Source: Reyranella massiliensis 521
Lineage (GTDB): Bacteria > Pseudomonadota > Alphaproteobacteria > Reyranellales > Reyranellaceae
Assembly (NCBI RefSeq): GCF_000312425.1
Contig: NZ_HE997181.1
Span: forward strand, 5,503,788-5,567,787
Length of the DNA stretch: 64,000 nucleotides
Direction of reading: 5' to 3'
How positions within the stretch are numbered: position 1 is the first letter of the stretch; every line of letters begins with the position of its first letter. The notes below the pieces were generated by a model. That model did not search any database, was not told the origin of the DNA, and worked only from the letters and a program-made list of their open reading frames with translations. Below, in pieces: positions 35,033 to 45,797 of the stretch. The translations under genes and the position numbers were made by a program.

Positions 35033-35986
35033 ATGCAGGCTTTTGTCATTCGTCGGATAGCGGCGCTGGTGCCGACACTGTTCTTTGCCAGCGTCATCGT
35101 TTTCATGGTCGTGCGCCTGATCCCAGGCGACGTGATTGACCTGATGCTGTCGCAGGACAGCGGCGCCGACAAACTCGACCGCAGCGCGCTGGAACGCGCG
35201 TTGGGTTTCGACCGGCCGATGGTCGAACAGTACTTGCAATGGATCGGCGGCGTGCTCTTTTACGGCGACTTCGGGATGTCGCTGTGGCGGCAGACGCCGG
35301 TCGCCGACATGTTGGCGGCCCGCCTGCCGGTGACCCTCGAATTGTCTCTGTTGGCGCTTACCATTGCGCTCGCGATTGCGCTGCCGATCGGCATCCTGTC
35401 GGCAGTCCGCCAGGATACTGCCGCTGACTATATCGCGCGTTCCTTCTCGATCTTCATGCTGGCGGTCCCAGGTTTCTGGATCGCCACCATCGTGGTCGTT
35501 TTCCCGGCGATCTGGTGGGGCTGGTCGCCCGAAGTGAAGTTCACTCCCTTCCGCGAAGACCCGCTTGCCAACCTCAAGCAGCTGATCATCCCGGCGCTGA
35601 TCATGGGCACATCGCTCTCCGCTGTGACCATTCGCATGATGCGCACGACAATGCTCGAAGTGCTGCGTCAGGAGTACGTGCGTACCGCATGGGCCAAGGG
35701 CCTCAGCGAGCGCGTCGTGGTTGTCCGCCACGTGCTCCGAAATGCGCTGATCCCGGTCGTCACCGTGATTGGTCTACAGGCGACGCTGCTGATCGGCGGC
35801 TCCGTCATCATGGAACAGATCTTCGTCATTCCGGGCATGGGGCTGCTGCTGATCGAGGCGGTATTCGACCGTGACTATCCGATCGTCACCGGTGTTTTCC
35901 TGGTGACCGGCGTGGCGATCGTCCTGATCAACTTCCTGGTCGATCTTTCCTACGGCCTCCTCGATCCGAAGGTGAGGCTCGAATGA
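35033..35986 (+). CDS. Peptide-type ABC transporter permease, DppB type
   Basis: 317 aa, six membrane helices. Characteristic N-terminus AFVIRRIAALVPTLFFASVI then FDRPMVEQYLQWIGGVLFYG DFG-like block, and the EAA loop EYVRTAWAKGLSERVVVVRH with NALIPVVTVIG. It is the first permease of a dipeptide/oligopeptide/opine-type importer. ATG 35033 has AGAGAGGCG upstream. Its stop overlaps the DppC-type start (ATGA). Confidence 0.93.
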   Translation: MQAFVIRRIAALVPTLFFASVIVFMVVRLIPGDVIDLMLSQDSGADKLDRSALERALGFDRPMVEQYLQWIGGVLFYGDFGMSLWRQTPVADMLAARLPVTLELSLLALTIALAIALPIGILSAVRQDTAADYIARSFSIFMLAVPGFWIATIVVVFPAIWWGWSPEVKFTPFREDPLANLKQLIIPALIMGTSLSAVTIRMMRTTMLEVLRQEYVRTAWAKGLSERVVVVRHVLRNALIPVVTVIGLQATLLIGGSVIMEQIFVIPGMGLLLIEAVFDRDYPIVTGVFLVTGVAIVLINFLVDLSYGLLDPKVRLE

Positions 35987-36876
35987 CCGTCCTCGTACAG
36001 ACCGAATCCTCATTCCGCGAACGCGGCCCGGTCATGGGATTCCTTCGCCGGCTCTTCCTCGGCAAGCCGCTGGGGGCGGCAGGCGCGATCATCTTCGCGA
36101 TCTTCCTGTTCTGCGGATTGTTCGCCGACCTGCTGGCGCCATACGGCTACAATCAGGTCGATCCGGTCAACCGGCTGAAGCCGCCGTCGCTGGCCTTCCC
36201 ATTCGGCACCGACAATCTCGGTCGCGACGTGCTTTCGCGTGTCCTCTACGGCGCGCAGCTTTCGGTCATCATCGGCTTCTGCGGCGCAGCGCTTGCCACC
36301 GTCGTGTCGGTCTTCGTCGGCGTCCTGAGTGGTTATCTCGGCGGCAAGTTCGACATCGTCGTGCAGCGCCTGGTCGACGCCTGGATGAGCTTCCCCGATC
36401 TCGTGATCCTGATCGTCGTCGTGTCCGTCCTTGGGCCCGGAATGTGGCAGGTGATCGTCGTGCTGGGTTTCCTTTACGGCATTGGTGGCAGCCGCATCAT
36501 CCGCGGCGCGGTCATCTCGGTACGCGAGAACACCTATGTCCACGCCGCACAGTCGATCGGCGCGCCGATGGCCCGCGTTCTGATCTTCCACGTGCTGCCC
36601 AACGTCATGCCGACGGTGATCGTGCTGTTCACCATGCGCGTCGGCGCGGTGATCCTGGTCGAAGCCGGTCTGTCGTTCCTCGGCCTCGGCATTCCGCCGC
36701 CGGCGCCGAGCTGGGGCGGCATGCTCACCGGGTCGGGCCGCACCTTCATGTATCTCGCGCCGTGGCTCGCGCTGGCCCCCGGCATCTGCCTCACCTTGGT
36801 GGTCTACGGCATCAACATGTTCGGCGACGCGCTGCGCGATCTGCTCGATCCGCGTCTGCGCGGCGGCCGCCACTGA
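35983..36876 (+). CDS. Peptide-type ABC transporter permease, DppC type
   Basis: 297 aa. Typical DppC pattern: a short cytoplasmic tail, one N-terminal helix (LGAAGAIIFAIFLFCGLFAD), FPFGTDNLGRDVLSRVLYGA, and the EAA loop VRENTYVHAAQSIGAPMARV followed by HVLPNVMPTVIVLF. It pairs with the preceding permease. The start overlaps the previous stop and it ends 19 bp before the substrate-binding protein gene. Confidence 0.93.
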   Translation: MTVLVQTESSFRERGPVMGFLRRLFLGKPLGAAGAIIFAIFLFCGLFADLLAPYGYNQVDPVNRLKPPSLAFPFGTDNLGRDVLSRVLYGAQLSVIIGFCGAALATVVSVFVGVLSGYLGGKFDIVVQRLVDAWMSFPDLVILIVVVSVLGPGMWQVIVVLGFLYGIGGSRIIRGAVISVRENTYVHAAQSIGAPMARVLIFHVLPNVMPTVIVLFTMRVGAVILVEAGLSFLGLGIPPPAPSWGGMLTGSGRTFMYLAPWLALAPGICLTLVVYGINMFGDALRDLLDPRLRGGRH

Positions 36877-36895
36877 AAATCGGGGGATGGAGAGA

Positions 36896-38602
36896 ATGAT
36901 GGGACTGAAACGAACCTTGAAGCGGCTGCTGCTGGCTGCAGTTGCCGGAACGGCGCTCGCTGCTCCGCAGGTGCTGCATGCACAGGGGGCGCCGCGCTAT
37001 GGCGGCACGCTCGATATCGGTACAGTCTATCTTACCTTGGCTCCACTCTCCTGGGATCCGCGCGACTGGGGCTGGAAGTTCAATCACGACACCGGCCAGT
37101 TCTACGAGCAGCTTTTCGCCGCCGATCTCTCCAAGTCCGAAGGCCGCGGCGGCAATCACAAGTTCGTGGCCGATGCTTGGCTGCCAGCGGATGCCATCCG
37201 TGGCGAGCTGGCCGAGAAATGGGAATGGCAGGAAAACCCGCTGGCCGTCGTCGTCACGCTGCGCAAGGGCGTGATGTTTCCAGAAAAGCCGGGCGTCATG
37301 GCGAGCCGCGAGCTCACCGCCGATGACGTCGTCTATGCCTTCGACCGGGTCAACACCAGCCCGCAGAACGCCCGCGGCTTCTTCGACTACATCGAGAAGA
37401 TTTATGCGCGCGACAAGCATACCTTGGTCATCGAGATGAACCGATACCATTCCGAATGGAATTATCGGTTCGGCTACGGACACTATTCCGGCATCGTGCC
37501 GCGCGAGGTCATCGAGGCCGGCGCGACGAACTGGAAGAACGCCAACGGCACCGGCCCCTTCACCCTGGCCGACGTGGTGCAGGGCAACTCCAATGTCTAT
37601 GTGAAGAACCCCAACTATTGGGACAGCGAGAAGATCGAAGGCAAGGACTACAAGCTGCCCTTCGTCGACAAGGTGGTGTTCCGCTTCATCAAGGACGAGG
37701 CGACCTGGATCACGGCGTTGCGCACCGCCAAGCTCGACATCCTGGAATCCGTGCGTTGGCAGAATGTCGAGAGCCTGAAGAAGAGCTCGCCGGCCTTGAA
37801 GTGGCGGCGCTGGCTCGGCCAGGCCGGCATCTTCCTGTCGATGGACGTCAACACCAAGCCGTTCGACGACATCCGCGTGCGCCGCGCGCTCAACATGGCG
37901 GTGAACAAGCAGGAGATCGTCGACGCCTACTACAACGGCCACGCCGAGCTCTTTGCCTATCCGCAGCATCCCGATTTCGGTGGCTACTTCCAACCCCTGT
38001 CCGAGATGCCGACCGCGGTGAAGGAGCTGTTCGAGTACAATCCGCAGAAGGCCAAGGCGCTGCTGGCCGAGGCGGGCTACCCCAACGGCTTCACCTTCAA
38101 GACCCAGGTCTGCTCCTGCTTCCCCGATCATATGGAGCTGCTGCCGCTGGTCGCGGGCTACCTCGCGCGGGTTGGCGTCAAGATCGAGATCCAGCCCATG
38201 GAGCCCGGCGCCTATTTCGCGGCTCTCGCCGCTCGCAAGATGACGCAGGGCTACTTCTTTTCGATTGGTCATTCCAATCCGACGACGACGCTGACGCGTA
38301 ACTTCCGCACCGGCTCGCCGTGGAACCCGTCCGGCTGGGCCGACCCCGCCTTCGACGAAAAGATCACCGCGATGTACGCTTTGCGCGACGAGACCGAGCG
38401 CCAAGCGCATGTGCGGGCCATGACCGTCGAGATGCTGGAGAAGGCGCCGTACATCTGGCTGCCGACGCCCTATGCCCACACCGCGTGGTGGCCATGGGTG
38501 AAAAACTACAATGGTGAACTGCGCGCCGGCGCGGTGCGCCCCGGCCCGATCTATGCCCGCATCTGGATCGATCAGGCCCTCAAGAAGAAGCTGGGATACT
38601 GA
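36896..38602 (+). CDS. Peptide-type ABC transporter substrate-binding protein (SBP family 5)
   Basis: 568 aa from ATG 36896; an ATG at 36887 lies in the GGGGGATGGAG ribosome binding region and is less likely. A Sec signal peptide (KRLLLAAVAGTALAAPQVLH, cut near HAQG) precedes a mature lobe with family blocks ELTADDVVYAFDRVNTSP, YVKNPNYWDSEKIEG, VRRALNMAVNKQEIVDAYY and LLAEAGYPNGFTFK. It captures the ligand in the periplasm. The gene's place between the permeases and the ATPases is the usual order. Ligand unknown; the adjacent amidase hints at an amide or peptide-like compound. Confidence 0.92.
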   Translation: MMGLKRTLKRLLLAAVAGTALAAPQVLHAQGAPRYGGTLDIGTVYLTLAPLSWDPRDWGWKFNHDTGQFYEQLFAADLSKSEGRGGNHKFVADAWLPADAIRGELAEKWEWQENPLAVVVTLRKGVMFPEKPGVMASRELTADDVVYAFDRVNTSPQNARGFFDYIEKIYARDKHTLVIEMNRYHSEWNYRFGYGHYSGIVPREVIEAGATNWKNANGTGPFTLADVVQGNSNVYVKNPNYWDSEKIEGKDYKLPFVDKVVFRFIKDEATWITALRTAKLDILESVRWQNVESLKKSSPALKWRRWLGQAGIFLSMDVNTKPFDDIRVRRALNMAVNKQEIVDAYYNGHAELFAYPQHPDFGGYFQPLSEMPTAVKELFEYNPQKAKALLAEAGYPNGFTFKTQVCSCFPDHMELLPLVAGYLARVGVKIEIQPMEPGAYFAALAARKMTQGYFFSIGHSNPTTTLTRNFRTGSPWNPSGWADPAFDEKITAMYALRDETERQAHVRAMTVEMLEKAPYIWLPTPYAHTAWWPWVKNYNGELRAGAVRPGPIYARIWIDQALKKKLGY

Positions 38603-38607
38603 CCGCC

Positions 38608-39603
38608 ATGGCTTCGGTTGCTGTACCGCTGCTCGCGGTCGAGGACCTGTCGGTCCGCTTCCACACCGATAGCGGCATCCTGCCTGCCGTCGATGGCGTC
38701 TCCTTCGATGTCGCCGAGGGCGAGACGCTGGCAATCGTCGGCGAAAGCGGTTCGGGCAAGAGCGTGACGGCGATGTCGATCCTGCGCCTGGTACAGCGTC
38801 CGGCCGGCGAGATCGCCGGCGGCCGGGTGATGTTCGAGGGGCGGGATCTGCTGGCGCTCTCGGAACGGCAGATGCAGGAGATTCGCGGCGACCGCATTTC
38901 GCTTATCTCGCAGGAGCCGATGTCGTCGCTCAATCCGGCGCTCAGCATCGGCCTGCAGGTCGGCGAGCCGCTCAACCGCCACCGCGACATGCCATGGTCG
39001 GCAGCACTACGCGAGGCCGAGACCCTGCTCAGCCGGGTGCATATTCCCGACGCGGCCAACCGCGTGCGCGCCTATCCGCACGAATTCTCCGGGGGCATGC
39101 GCCAGCGCGCCATGATCGCCATGGCGCTGGCCTGCACGCCGCGTCTGATCATTGCCGATGAGCCGACGACGGCGCTCGACGTTACGGTGCAGGCGCAGAT
39201 CCTCGAACTCCTGAAGCAGCTCACGCGCGAGGCCGGTTCGGCGATGATCCTGATCACCCACGATCTCGGCGTCGTCGCCCGTTACGCCGACCGCGTTTCA
39301 GTGATGTATGCCGGCCGCATTGTCGAAAGCGGCACGGCGCTCGAGATCTACGAGGATCCGCGTCATCCCTACACAATGGGGCTGATGGCGTCGGTGCCGC
39401 GGCTCGACGACGCTGAACGTCAGCGGCTGGTGCCGATCGAGGGCCAGCCGCCTGACCTCGCCGCCATGCCGCCCGGTTGCTCCTTCGCGCCGCGCTGCCG
39501 CTTCGCCATCGATCGTTGCCGTCGGGATCGACCGGTTCTCGAACCTGTCGACGACGGCACTCACAGGAAAGCCTGCTTCGCCGATGTCACCCAGTTCCGC
39601 TGA
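38608..39603 (+). CDS. Peptide-type ABC transporter ATP-binding protein, DppD type
   Basis: 331 aa. Walker [14 protein letters not shown], signature [20 protein letters not shown], Walker [21 protein letters not shown], and the C-terminal oligopeptide-transporter ATPase extension with Cys cluster ([20 protein letters not shown]). One of two ATPases powering the importer. The last 20 bp overlap the start of the second ATPase gene. Confidence 0.94.
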   Translation: MASVAVPLLAVEDLSVRFHTDSGILPAVDGVSFDVAEGETLAIVGESGSGKSVTAMSILRLVQRPAGEIAGGRVMFEGRDLLALSERQMQEIRGDRISLISQEPMSSLNPALSIGLQVGEPLNRHRDMPWSAALREAETLLSRVHIPDAANRVRAYPHEFSGGMRQRAMIAMALACTPRLIIADEPTTALDVTVQAQILELLKQLTREAGSAMILITHDLGVVARYADRVSVMYAGRIVESGTALEIYEDPRHPYTMGLMASVPRLDDAERQRLVPIEGQPPDLAAMPPGCSFAPRCRFAIDRCRRDRPVLEPVDDGTHRKACFADVTQFR

Positions 39604-40579
39604 ACCGCTGCTGCAGGTCGAGGGCCTGCGTGTGCATTTCCCAGTTCGTCGCGGCCTGCTCGCCAAAAGGCGCGTCGGCTCGGTCAAAGCCGTCGACGGG
39701 ATCGACTTTGCCCTCAAGGCGGGCGAGACGCTCGGCCTGGTCGGCGAGTCGGGCTCGGGTAAATCCACGGCAGGGCTCGCCGTGCTGCGACTGCTGGAGG
39801 TTACGGCGGGCCGCGTATGCTTCGAGGGCCGCGATGTTACCCGTCTGGACCGCGGCGAGATGCGGCCGATCCGTCGGCGCATGCAGATGGTCTATCAGGA
39901 CCCGTTCAGCTCGCTCAATCCGCGCATGAAGGTAGCTGACATCGTCGGCGAACCGTTGATCGTGCACGGTGTGGGCGATGATCGCGTCGCGCGCCGAGCC
40001 CGCGTCGCCGAACTGCTCGACATGGTCGGGCTCAGGCCCGAGATGGGGCGCCGCTACCCGCACGAATTCTCCGGTGGCCAGCGCCAGCGCATCGGTATCG
40101 CCCGCGCGCTCGCCGTGAACCCCGCGTTGGTGGTTTGTGACGAGCCGGTTTCGGCCCTGGATGTCTCTATCCAGGCGCAGGTCGTCAACCTGTTCCAAGA
40201 CCTGCAGGCGCGGCTCGGCCTTGCCTATCTCTTCATCGCCCACGATCTCGCCGTGGTGCGCCACATCAGCGACCGCATCGCCGTCATGTATCTCGGCAAG
40301 ATCGTCGAGCTTGCGCCGCGCGACCAGCTTTACCGCCGACCGCAGCATCCCTATACGCGGGCGCTCTTGGCGGCGGTGCCGATCCCCAACCCACGCCTCG
40401 AAGCGCAGCGTTCGCACCAGGCGCTGGTCGGCGAGATCCCGAGCCCGCTCAACCCGCCGCCCGGCTGCCGTTTCAATACGCGCTGCCCCATGGCGACCGA
40501 CCTTTGCCGTACCGAGGAACCGCAACTGCGCGAGCTGTCGCCCGGTCATCGCGCGGCCTGCCACTTTGCGGAAGGTTGA
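39584..40579 (+). CDS. Peptide-type ABC transporter ATP-binding protein, DppF type
   Basis: 331 aa. Typical DppF features: [20 protein letters not shown], Walker [36 protein letters not shown], signature [20 protein letters not shown] and the C-terminal block [20 protein letters not shown]. Second ATPase of the importer and last gene of the rightward run from the SnoaL-like gene. It ends at a hairpin shared with the convergent AraC-type regulator. Confidence 0.94.
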   Translation: MSPSSAEPLLQVEGLRVHFPVRRGLLAKRRVGSVKAVDGIDFALKAGETLGLVGESGSGKSTAGLAVLRLLEVTAGRVCFEGRDVTRLDRGEMRPIRRRMQMVYQDPFSSLNPRMKVADIVGEPLIVHGVGDDRVARRARVAELLDMVGLRPEMGRRYPHEFSGGQRQRIGIARALAVNPALVVCDEPVSALDVSIQAQVVNLFQDLQARLGLAYLFIAHDLAVVRHISDRIAVMYLGKIVELAPRDQLYRRPQHPYTRALLAAVPIPNPRLEAQRSHQALVGEIPSPLNPPPGCRFNTRCPMATDLCRTEEPQLRELSPGHRAACHFAEG

Positions 40580-40618
40580 TCTTCTATCCTCTCTGGCGGA
40601 GACGCGAGGGTAGAGATC
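40578..40618. terminator. Bidirectional hairpin between DppF-type and AraC-type genes
   Basis: Arms at 40578-40591 and 40606-40618 pair over 13 positions with one bulged T and one G-T pair (core CTATCCTC/GAGGGTAG); the loop contains a further TCT/AGA pair. It lies exactly at the meeting point of two converging genes. No long T-run, so termination strength is uncertain. Confidence 0.55.
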
Positions 40619-41450
40619 AGAGCAGTAGCGACAGATCTTCTGGCCGCACGCCTGCCACCAGCGGCACGTAGAGCCGGATCTTCTGCTCGGTGTCGACCTT
40701 GTAGGAAGGGTCGTTGAGGTAGCGCATCAAGATCGGCCGGTTAAGTACGCGCGCCTTGTTCAGCGCGGCGTCACGATCGAGGCGTCGCCACACCGCGTCG
40801 GGCTGGCCGCCGAGGCAGGCATGCCAACCGCCGTCGAGACGCTGCTGCTGCAGCCGGAAGCGGCCGTCGACAAAATCGTTCTCCAGCGCGCAGGCATGGG
40901 CGAAGACGCGGTCCGGCGAGAAGACTCCGAACACGTTCTGATTGCGCATCGGCACGGCGGCGATCTCGAGCCGCCCCATCAACTCGTCATAGGCCGTCCA
41001 GGCGCCGGCCCAGCTGCGCTCTATCTCCATGGTCTGCATGGTGAGCGCCGGCAGCTCGACGACCGTGGCGTCGACGCTCTCCAGCAGCCCCATGGCCTCG
41101 TCACGGACACTCGGCACCGTGCCGAATTGCCGGCGATAGGCACGGGTGAAGGCCTGCGAGCTGTCGTAGCCCGAGTCGAAAGCGACCTCGGTGACGCTGA
41201 GCGCCGGATCGGCCGTGAGCCGCTGCCGCGCCGCTTCGAGCCGGAGGCGGCGCAAGGTCGCTTGCGGTGTTTCGCCGACGGCGCTCTGGTAGAGGCGGAT
41301 GAAATGGAACAGCGACAAGCAGGCGATATCGGCCAGCTCGGCCAACTTCATCTGCGCATCGGGTTCGCTGCGGAAACGCTGCTCGACATGACGCACAGCT
41401 CGGCGAATCCGGCGGCGACGCTCGACACTCGTGGCTAGTCGCATCCCCAT
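40617..41450 (-). CDS. AraC family regulator with GyrI-like effector domain
   Basis: 277 aa. The AraC DNA-binding domain is N-terminal (residues about 15-115): LAELADIACLSLFHFIRLYQ, VTEVAFDSGYDSSQAFTRAY and RRQFGTVPSVRDEA. The rest (VVELPALTMQTMEIERSWAG onward) resembles a GyrI/effector-binding domain, as in SoxS/Rob-like and BltR-type multidrug sensors. AGGAG lies 8 bp before the ATG. It converges on the peptide-type importer and may control it, or the hydrolase behind it; this is inferred from position only. Confidence 0.88.
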   Translation of the reverse strand: MGMRLATSVERRRRIRRAVRHVEQRFRSEPDAQMKLAELADIACLSLFHFIRLYQSAVGETPQATLRRLRLEAARQRLTADPALSVTEVAFDSGYDSSQAFTRAYRRQFGTVPSVRDEAMGLLESVDATVVELPALTMQTMEIERSWAGAWTAYDELMGRLEIAAVPMRNQNVFGVFSPDRVFAHACALENDFVDGRFRLQQQRLDGGWHACLGGQPDAVWRRLDRDAALNKARVLNRPILMRYLNDPSYKVDTEQKIRLYVPLVAGVRPEDLSLLL

Positions 41451-41504
41451 GATCCGCTCCTGCGGCCCATCCCCCTACAGAACGATAGCACAGATATCCG
41501 GTTG

Positions 41505-42431
41505 TCAGCGCCGGGCGGCGAAGGCCAGTGCCCGGTCGATCGCACTCCGTACCTCGGCGCTGTCGGTGATGGCGTCAAAATTGTGCGGTGCTCCCGGAAC
41601 GTTGATCAACTCGAACGCCACGTCGGCTGCTAGCAGCTCGGCGGTCGTCTCATCGAGCAGTTTTAGGAGGCCAGGCAAGGCGTCGCCGCCGCCGCGCAAG
41701 ACCAGGAGCTGCGTACGCTGGCTGGCGAGGCGCTTGGCCGCCGCCGAGAGACTCATGCGCGCAGCGAGCGTGGCGTCGGTGACGGCTGCGGTCGGGCTGC
41801 CCGGCACGACGCCCGTGGACGGATAGAACATGACGACGCGGTCGGTGCGCAGCGGGCGGCTGTCGCTCAGCAGCTCCGGCACGAATAACCCGCCGGCCGA
41901 GAAGACAAAAGCGGCAAGATGCCGTGTGTCGAGACCGCGGCCGGGCCCTTCCTTGGCCAGCCAGGCGAGGACGGTGTCGGTCTCGGCCAGAGCCTGGTCG
42001 AGGCGGCGGCGAGGCACGCCGAGCGAATGGTCGAACATGACGGCAGCGACGCCGCTCGCGGCCAGTGCGGTACCCCAGTCGCGGAACACCTGCCAGGCCT
42101 TGGGGCGGATCGTGGCTTCGTCGGGCAATCCGCCATGGAGCAGGAGCACGACGGGGATCGGCTTGCCGCCGGTGGGTTGTGGAATGGAGAGGTCGATCTC
42201 GATGAGCGTGCCATCGCTGCGCTTGCCGACTTCGATACTGTGCCGGTCGATATTGGCAGCGTCGCGCAGCGGATGCTTGAGAGGCGCCTTGGTCGCCGCA
42301 ATGTAGCGGGCGATCGCCTGGGCGCGCGCATCGTCGGCCGGGGGGCTGGAGGGCGGCGGTGTCTGCGCGGCCAGCGGCGTCGACCAAGCCGCCATCATGG
42401 CGAGCGATCCGAGCAATCCGACGATTTTCAT
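41505..42431 (-). CDS. Exported alpha/beta hydrolase (dienelactone hydrolase-like)
   Basis: 308 aa. A signal peptide (MKIVGLLGSLAMMAAWSTPL, cut near AAAQ) is followed by a Pro-rich stretch and a hydrolase domain: PIPVVLLLHGGLPDEATIRP (oxyanion HGG), nucleophile elbow AAFVFSAGGLFVPEL (F-x-S-x-G rather than G-x-S-x-G at the first position), acid loop LVLRGGGDALPG and catalytic His in VPGAPHNFDAI. It is therefore probably a periplasmic esterase or peptidase. It lies 100 bp downstream of livF in the same direction and may be the last gene of that long unit. Confidence 0.8.
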   Translation of the reverse strand: MKIVGLLGSLAMMAAWSTPLAAQTPPPSSPPADDARAQAIARYIAATKAPLKHPLRDAANIDRHSIEVGKRSDGTLIEIDLSIPQPTGGKPIPVVLLLHGGLPDEATIRPKAWQVFRDWGTALAASGVAAVMFDHSLGVPRRRLDQALAETDTVLAWLAKEGPGRGLDTRHLAAFVFSAGGLFVPELLSDSRPLRTDRVVMFYPSTGVVPGSPTAAVTDATLAARMSLSAAAKRLASQRTQLLVLRGGGDALPGLLKLLDETTAELLAADVAFELINVPGAPHNFDAITDSAEVRSAIDRALAFAARR

Positions 42432-42531
42432 GATCAAGGTCCCGTCCGGCTTCAAAGCACCGCGCAGGGCGGTGGGCCGGATGCTAGGCCGCGGCCGGAG
42501 ACGGCACGGTGCCGCGATTGCCAATTTGACG

Positions 42532-43225
<694 letters not shown>

Positions 43226-43233
<8 letters not shown>

Positions 43234-43954
43234 GCAGCACCTTGGCGGCGCCGGGGCCGAGATAGGCTTCGACGACCTGCGGGTTCTCGGCGATGGCGGC
43301 GGGCGTGCCCTCGGCGATCATGCGGCCCTGGTTCAGCACATAGACCCGCTCGGCAAGCGATGTGACGGCCTGCATCACATGCTCGATCAGCAGGATCGTG
43401 ACGCCGGAAGCGCGGATATCCTCGATGACGCCTACGATCTCGACGATTTCCGTCGGGTTGAGGCCCGCCATCACCTCGTCGAGCAGCAACAGGCGCGGCC
43501 CCGTCGCCAGCGCCCGGGCGAGTTCCAGCCGCTTGCGGCCGGCCACGGTGAGGTCGGCGCCGCGCCGGTGGAGCTGGTCGGCCATGCCGACTATGGCCGC
43601 GACCGCCTCGGCGTCGCGAGCCGCCTGATGGCGGTCGGCGGTGCGGAAGTAGGCGCCGACCATGATGTTCTCGCGCACGCTGATTCCCGCGAAGGGCTGC
43701 GTGATCTGGAAGGTGCGGACCATGCCGGCGGCACAGATGCGGTGCGGCGCCAGGCCGGTGATCGCCTTGCCGTCGAAGGCGACCGTGCCGGCGTCGGGCC
43801 GATGGAAGCCGGCGATGGTGGCGAACAGGGTCGTCTTGCCGGCGCCGTTCGGTCCAATGAGTCCCACGATCTCGCCCTGCCTCACGTCGAGCGAAGCGTG
43901 ATCCACGGCCTTGAGGCCGCCGAAGGCCTTCGAGATGTCGCGCACCTCAAGCAC
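43226..43954 (-). CDS. ABC transporter ATP-binding protein, LivG type
   Basis: 242 aa. Walker A LIGPNGAGKTTLFATIAGFH, LivG-type switch AGMVRTFQITQPFAGISVRE, Walker B LLLLDEVMAGLNPTEIVEIV, and tail VYVLNQGRMIAEGTPAAIAE. Note DEVMAGL, seen in many LivG proteins. It overlaps livM by 8 bp upstream and livF by 8 bp downstream, a tight operon. Confidence 0.93.
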
Positions 43955-44909
43955 GCGCCGGCCCTCGACGGAACAGTCCCATCAGCCCATTGGGCAGGCG
44001 GGCCACGATCAGGATCAGCATGATGCCGTAGACGATGAGGCTGAGGGGTTGGACGTTCTTCAGCGCCGGCACAACGCTCGCCAGCCAGCGCGTCGCCTCG
44101 TTGATGCCCATTAGAGTGAAGGAGCCGATCAGGGGACCGAAGATGGTGCCGGCGCCGCCCACCATACTGACCAGCAGCATCTCGACCGATTTATCGACGC
44201 CGAAGGCGATGGAAGGATCGATGTAGAGATACTTCTGCGCATAGAAGGTGCCGCCGGCGGCGCACATCGCGCCCGAGAGGGTCAGCACCTTCACCTTTTC
44301 GGCGAAGACGTCGATGCCCAGCGCCCGCGCCGCATCCTCGTTCTCGCGAATGGCGACCAGGCGCGCGCCGAAGCGGCTGCGCGTCAGGTGCCAGGCGATG
44401 GCCACCGAGACGAGGCAGAGGAGGAGGGCGAGATAGTAGATCCAGATCGGGTCCTTGAACTGGAAGTTGATCGGCCGCTGGTCGGCCTTGATCAGCATGC
44501 CCAGTCCGCCCTTGGTGAAGGGCACTGAGTTGGCGAGGATGCGAAAGACCTCGGCGAAAGCCAGGGTGATCAGCGCGAAGTAGGAGCCGCGCAGGCCGGC
44601 GCGGAAGGAGAGCACGGCGATCATCCAGCCAACGACACCGCCCATCGCCGTGGCGACCGGCCAGGCGAGCCAGGGGTTCCAGCCGTAGGTCACCTGCAGG
44701 ATCGTCGAGGTGTAGGCGCCGGTGCCGAAGAAGACGACATGGCCGAACGAGGTCTGGCCTGCGAAGCCGCCGGCGATGTTCCAGGACTGGCCGATGAAGG
44801 CGGTGAAGAACACCAGCATGCCGATATTCACCAGATAGTTCGGCACCAGCAGCGGATAGACGAGGGCTGCTGCGAGACCGACCATGCAGAGCAGCGTCGC
44901 GCGGCTCAC
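43947..44909 (-). CDS. Branched-chain-type ABC permease, LivM type
   Basis: 320 aa from a GTG at 44909 that overlaps the livH stop (GTGA); the open frame continues upstream only as a shadow of livH. LivM features: NIAGGFAGQTSFGHVVFFGT, GLRGSYFALITLAFAEVF, AIRENEDAARALGIDVF and VSMVGGAGTIFGPLIGSFTL. In the inner membrane it pairs with LivH. Here the two permeases are separate, unlike the fused form at the left of the window. Confidence 0.93.
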   Translation of the reverse strand: MSRATLLCMVGLAAALVYPLLVPNYLVNIGMLVFFTAFIGQSWNIAGGFAGQTSFGHVVFFGTGAYTSTILQVTYGWNPWLAWPVATAMGGVVGWMIAVLSFRAGLRGSYFALITLAFAEVFRILANSVPFTKGGLGMLIKADQRPINFQFKDPIWIYYLALLLCLVSVAIAWHLTRSRFGARLVAIRENEDAARALGIDVFAEKVKVLTLSGAMCAAGGTFYAQKYLYIDPSIAFGVDKSVEMLLVSMVGGAGTIFGPLIGSFTLMGINEATRWLASVVPALKNVQPLSLIVYGIMLILIVARLPNGLMGLFRRGPARA

Positions 44910-45778
44910 GCCTTGCTCCCGAACAGGCCGGTGGGCTTCAGCAGCAGGATCAGGATGAAGATCAGCGAGATGCCGATCTGGCCCAGTTGTTCGCCGAGGA
45001 ACAGTCCCCCCAACGATTCGGTGACGCCGATCACCAGACCGCCGACCGCCGCACCGACGAAGCTCCCCATGCCGCCCAGCACGACGATGGTGAAGGCGAC
45101 GAGCACGAAGGCGTGGCCCGAGGAGGGCGTAACGTAGTAGGTCGGCATCAGCAGGCAGGCTGCCGCACCGAGACAGGCGATGCCGATGCCGTAGGAGACG
45201 GCGAAGACCGTCTCGACATCGATACCGACCAGCCGCGCGCCCTGCCGTTCCTTGGCGACGGCACGGATCGCCTTGCCGGTGTCGCTGAAGGCCATGTAGA
45301 GCGCGAGCGCGGTGCAGAGGATCAGCGAGGCGACAAAGGAGATGATCTTGGGCAGCGGCAGGAAGGCCGCGCCCAGCTCGACGAAGGTGCCGGCATAGGG
45401 AACGTCTATCGTCTGCGTGTTGCCGCCGAAGAAGAGGAGGGCGGCATTGTCGAACACGATCGAGAGGCCGAGGGTGATCAGCAGGATGTTTTCGTCGCGG
45501 CCGTGATTGTAGCGGCCGATCAGCAGTCGATAGAGGACGAAGCCGAAGGCAAAGGAGCCGGCGATCACCAGCGGCAGCGCGGCATAGGGATCGATGCCGG
45601 CCAGCCGCCACAGCCAGAAGACGGCGTACATGGCCAGCATCAGCAGGCTGCCATGCGCGAAGTTGATGATGTGCAGCACGCCGTAGATCAGCGTGAGGCC
45701 CACTGCCACCAGTACATAGATGCCACCAGCCAGCAGGCCGTTCAGGACGCCGGCAAGGAGGAAGGCGGGATCGAGCAC
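44906..45778 (-). CDS. Branched-chain-type ABC permease, LivH type
   Basis: 290 aa from GTG 45778, giving the standard LivH length; the frame is open further upstream without homology. Blocks: FLLAGVLNGLLAGGIYVLVA, YGVLHIINFAHGSLLMLAMY, SDTGKAIRAVAKERQGARLV and VLGGMGSFVGAAVGGLVIGV. The start lies 19 bp after the substrate-binding protein stop. It is inner-membrane and transports with LivM. Confidence 0.93.
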   Translation of the reverse strand: MLDPAFLLAGVLNGLLAGGIYVLVAVGLTLIYGVLHIINFAHGSLLMLAMYAVFWLWRLAGIDPYAALPLVIAGSFAFGFVLYRLLIGRYNHGRDENILLITLGLSIVFDNAALLFFGGNTQTIDVPYAGTFVELGAAFLPLPKIISFVASLILCTALALYMAFSDTGKAIRAVAKERQGARLVGIDVETVFAVSYGIGIACLGAAACLLMPTYYVTPSSGHAFVLVAFTIVVLGGMGSFVGAAVGGLVIGVTESLGGLFLGEQLGQIGISLIFILILLLKPTGLFGSKA

Positions 45779-45797
45779 GCCGGTTGCGCGCCCGCTC

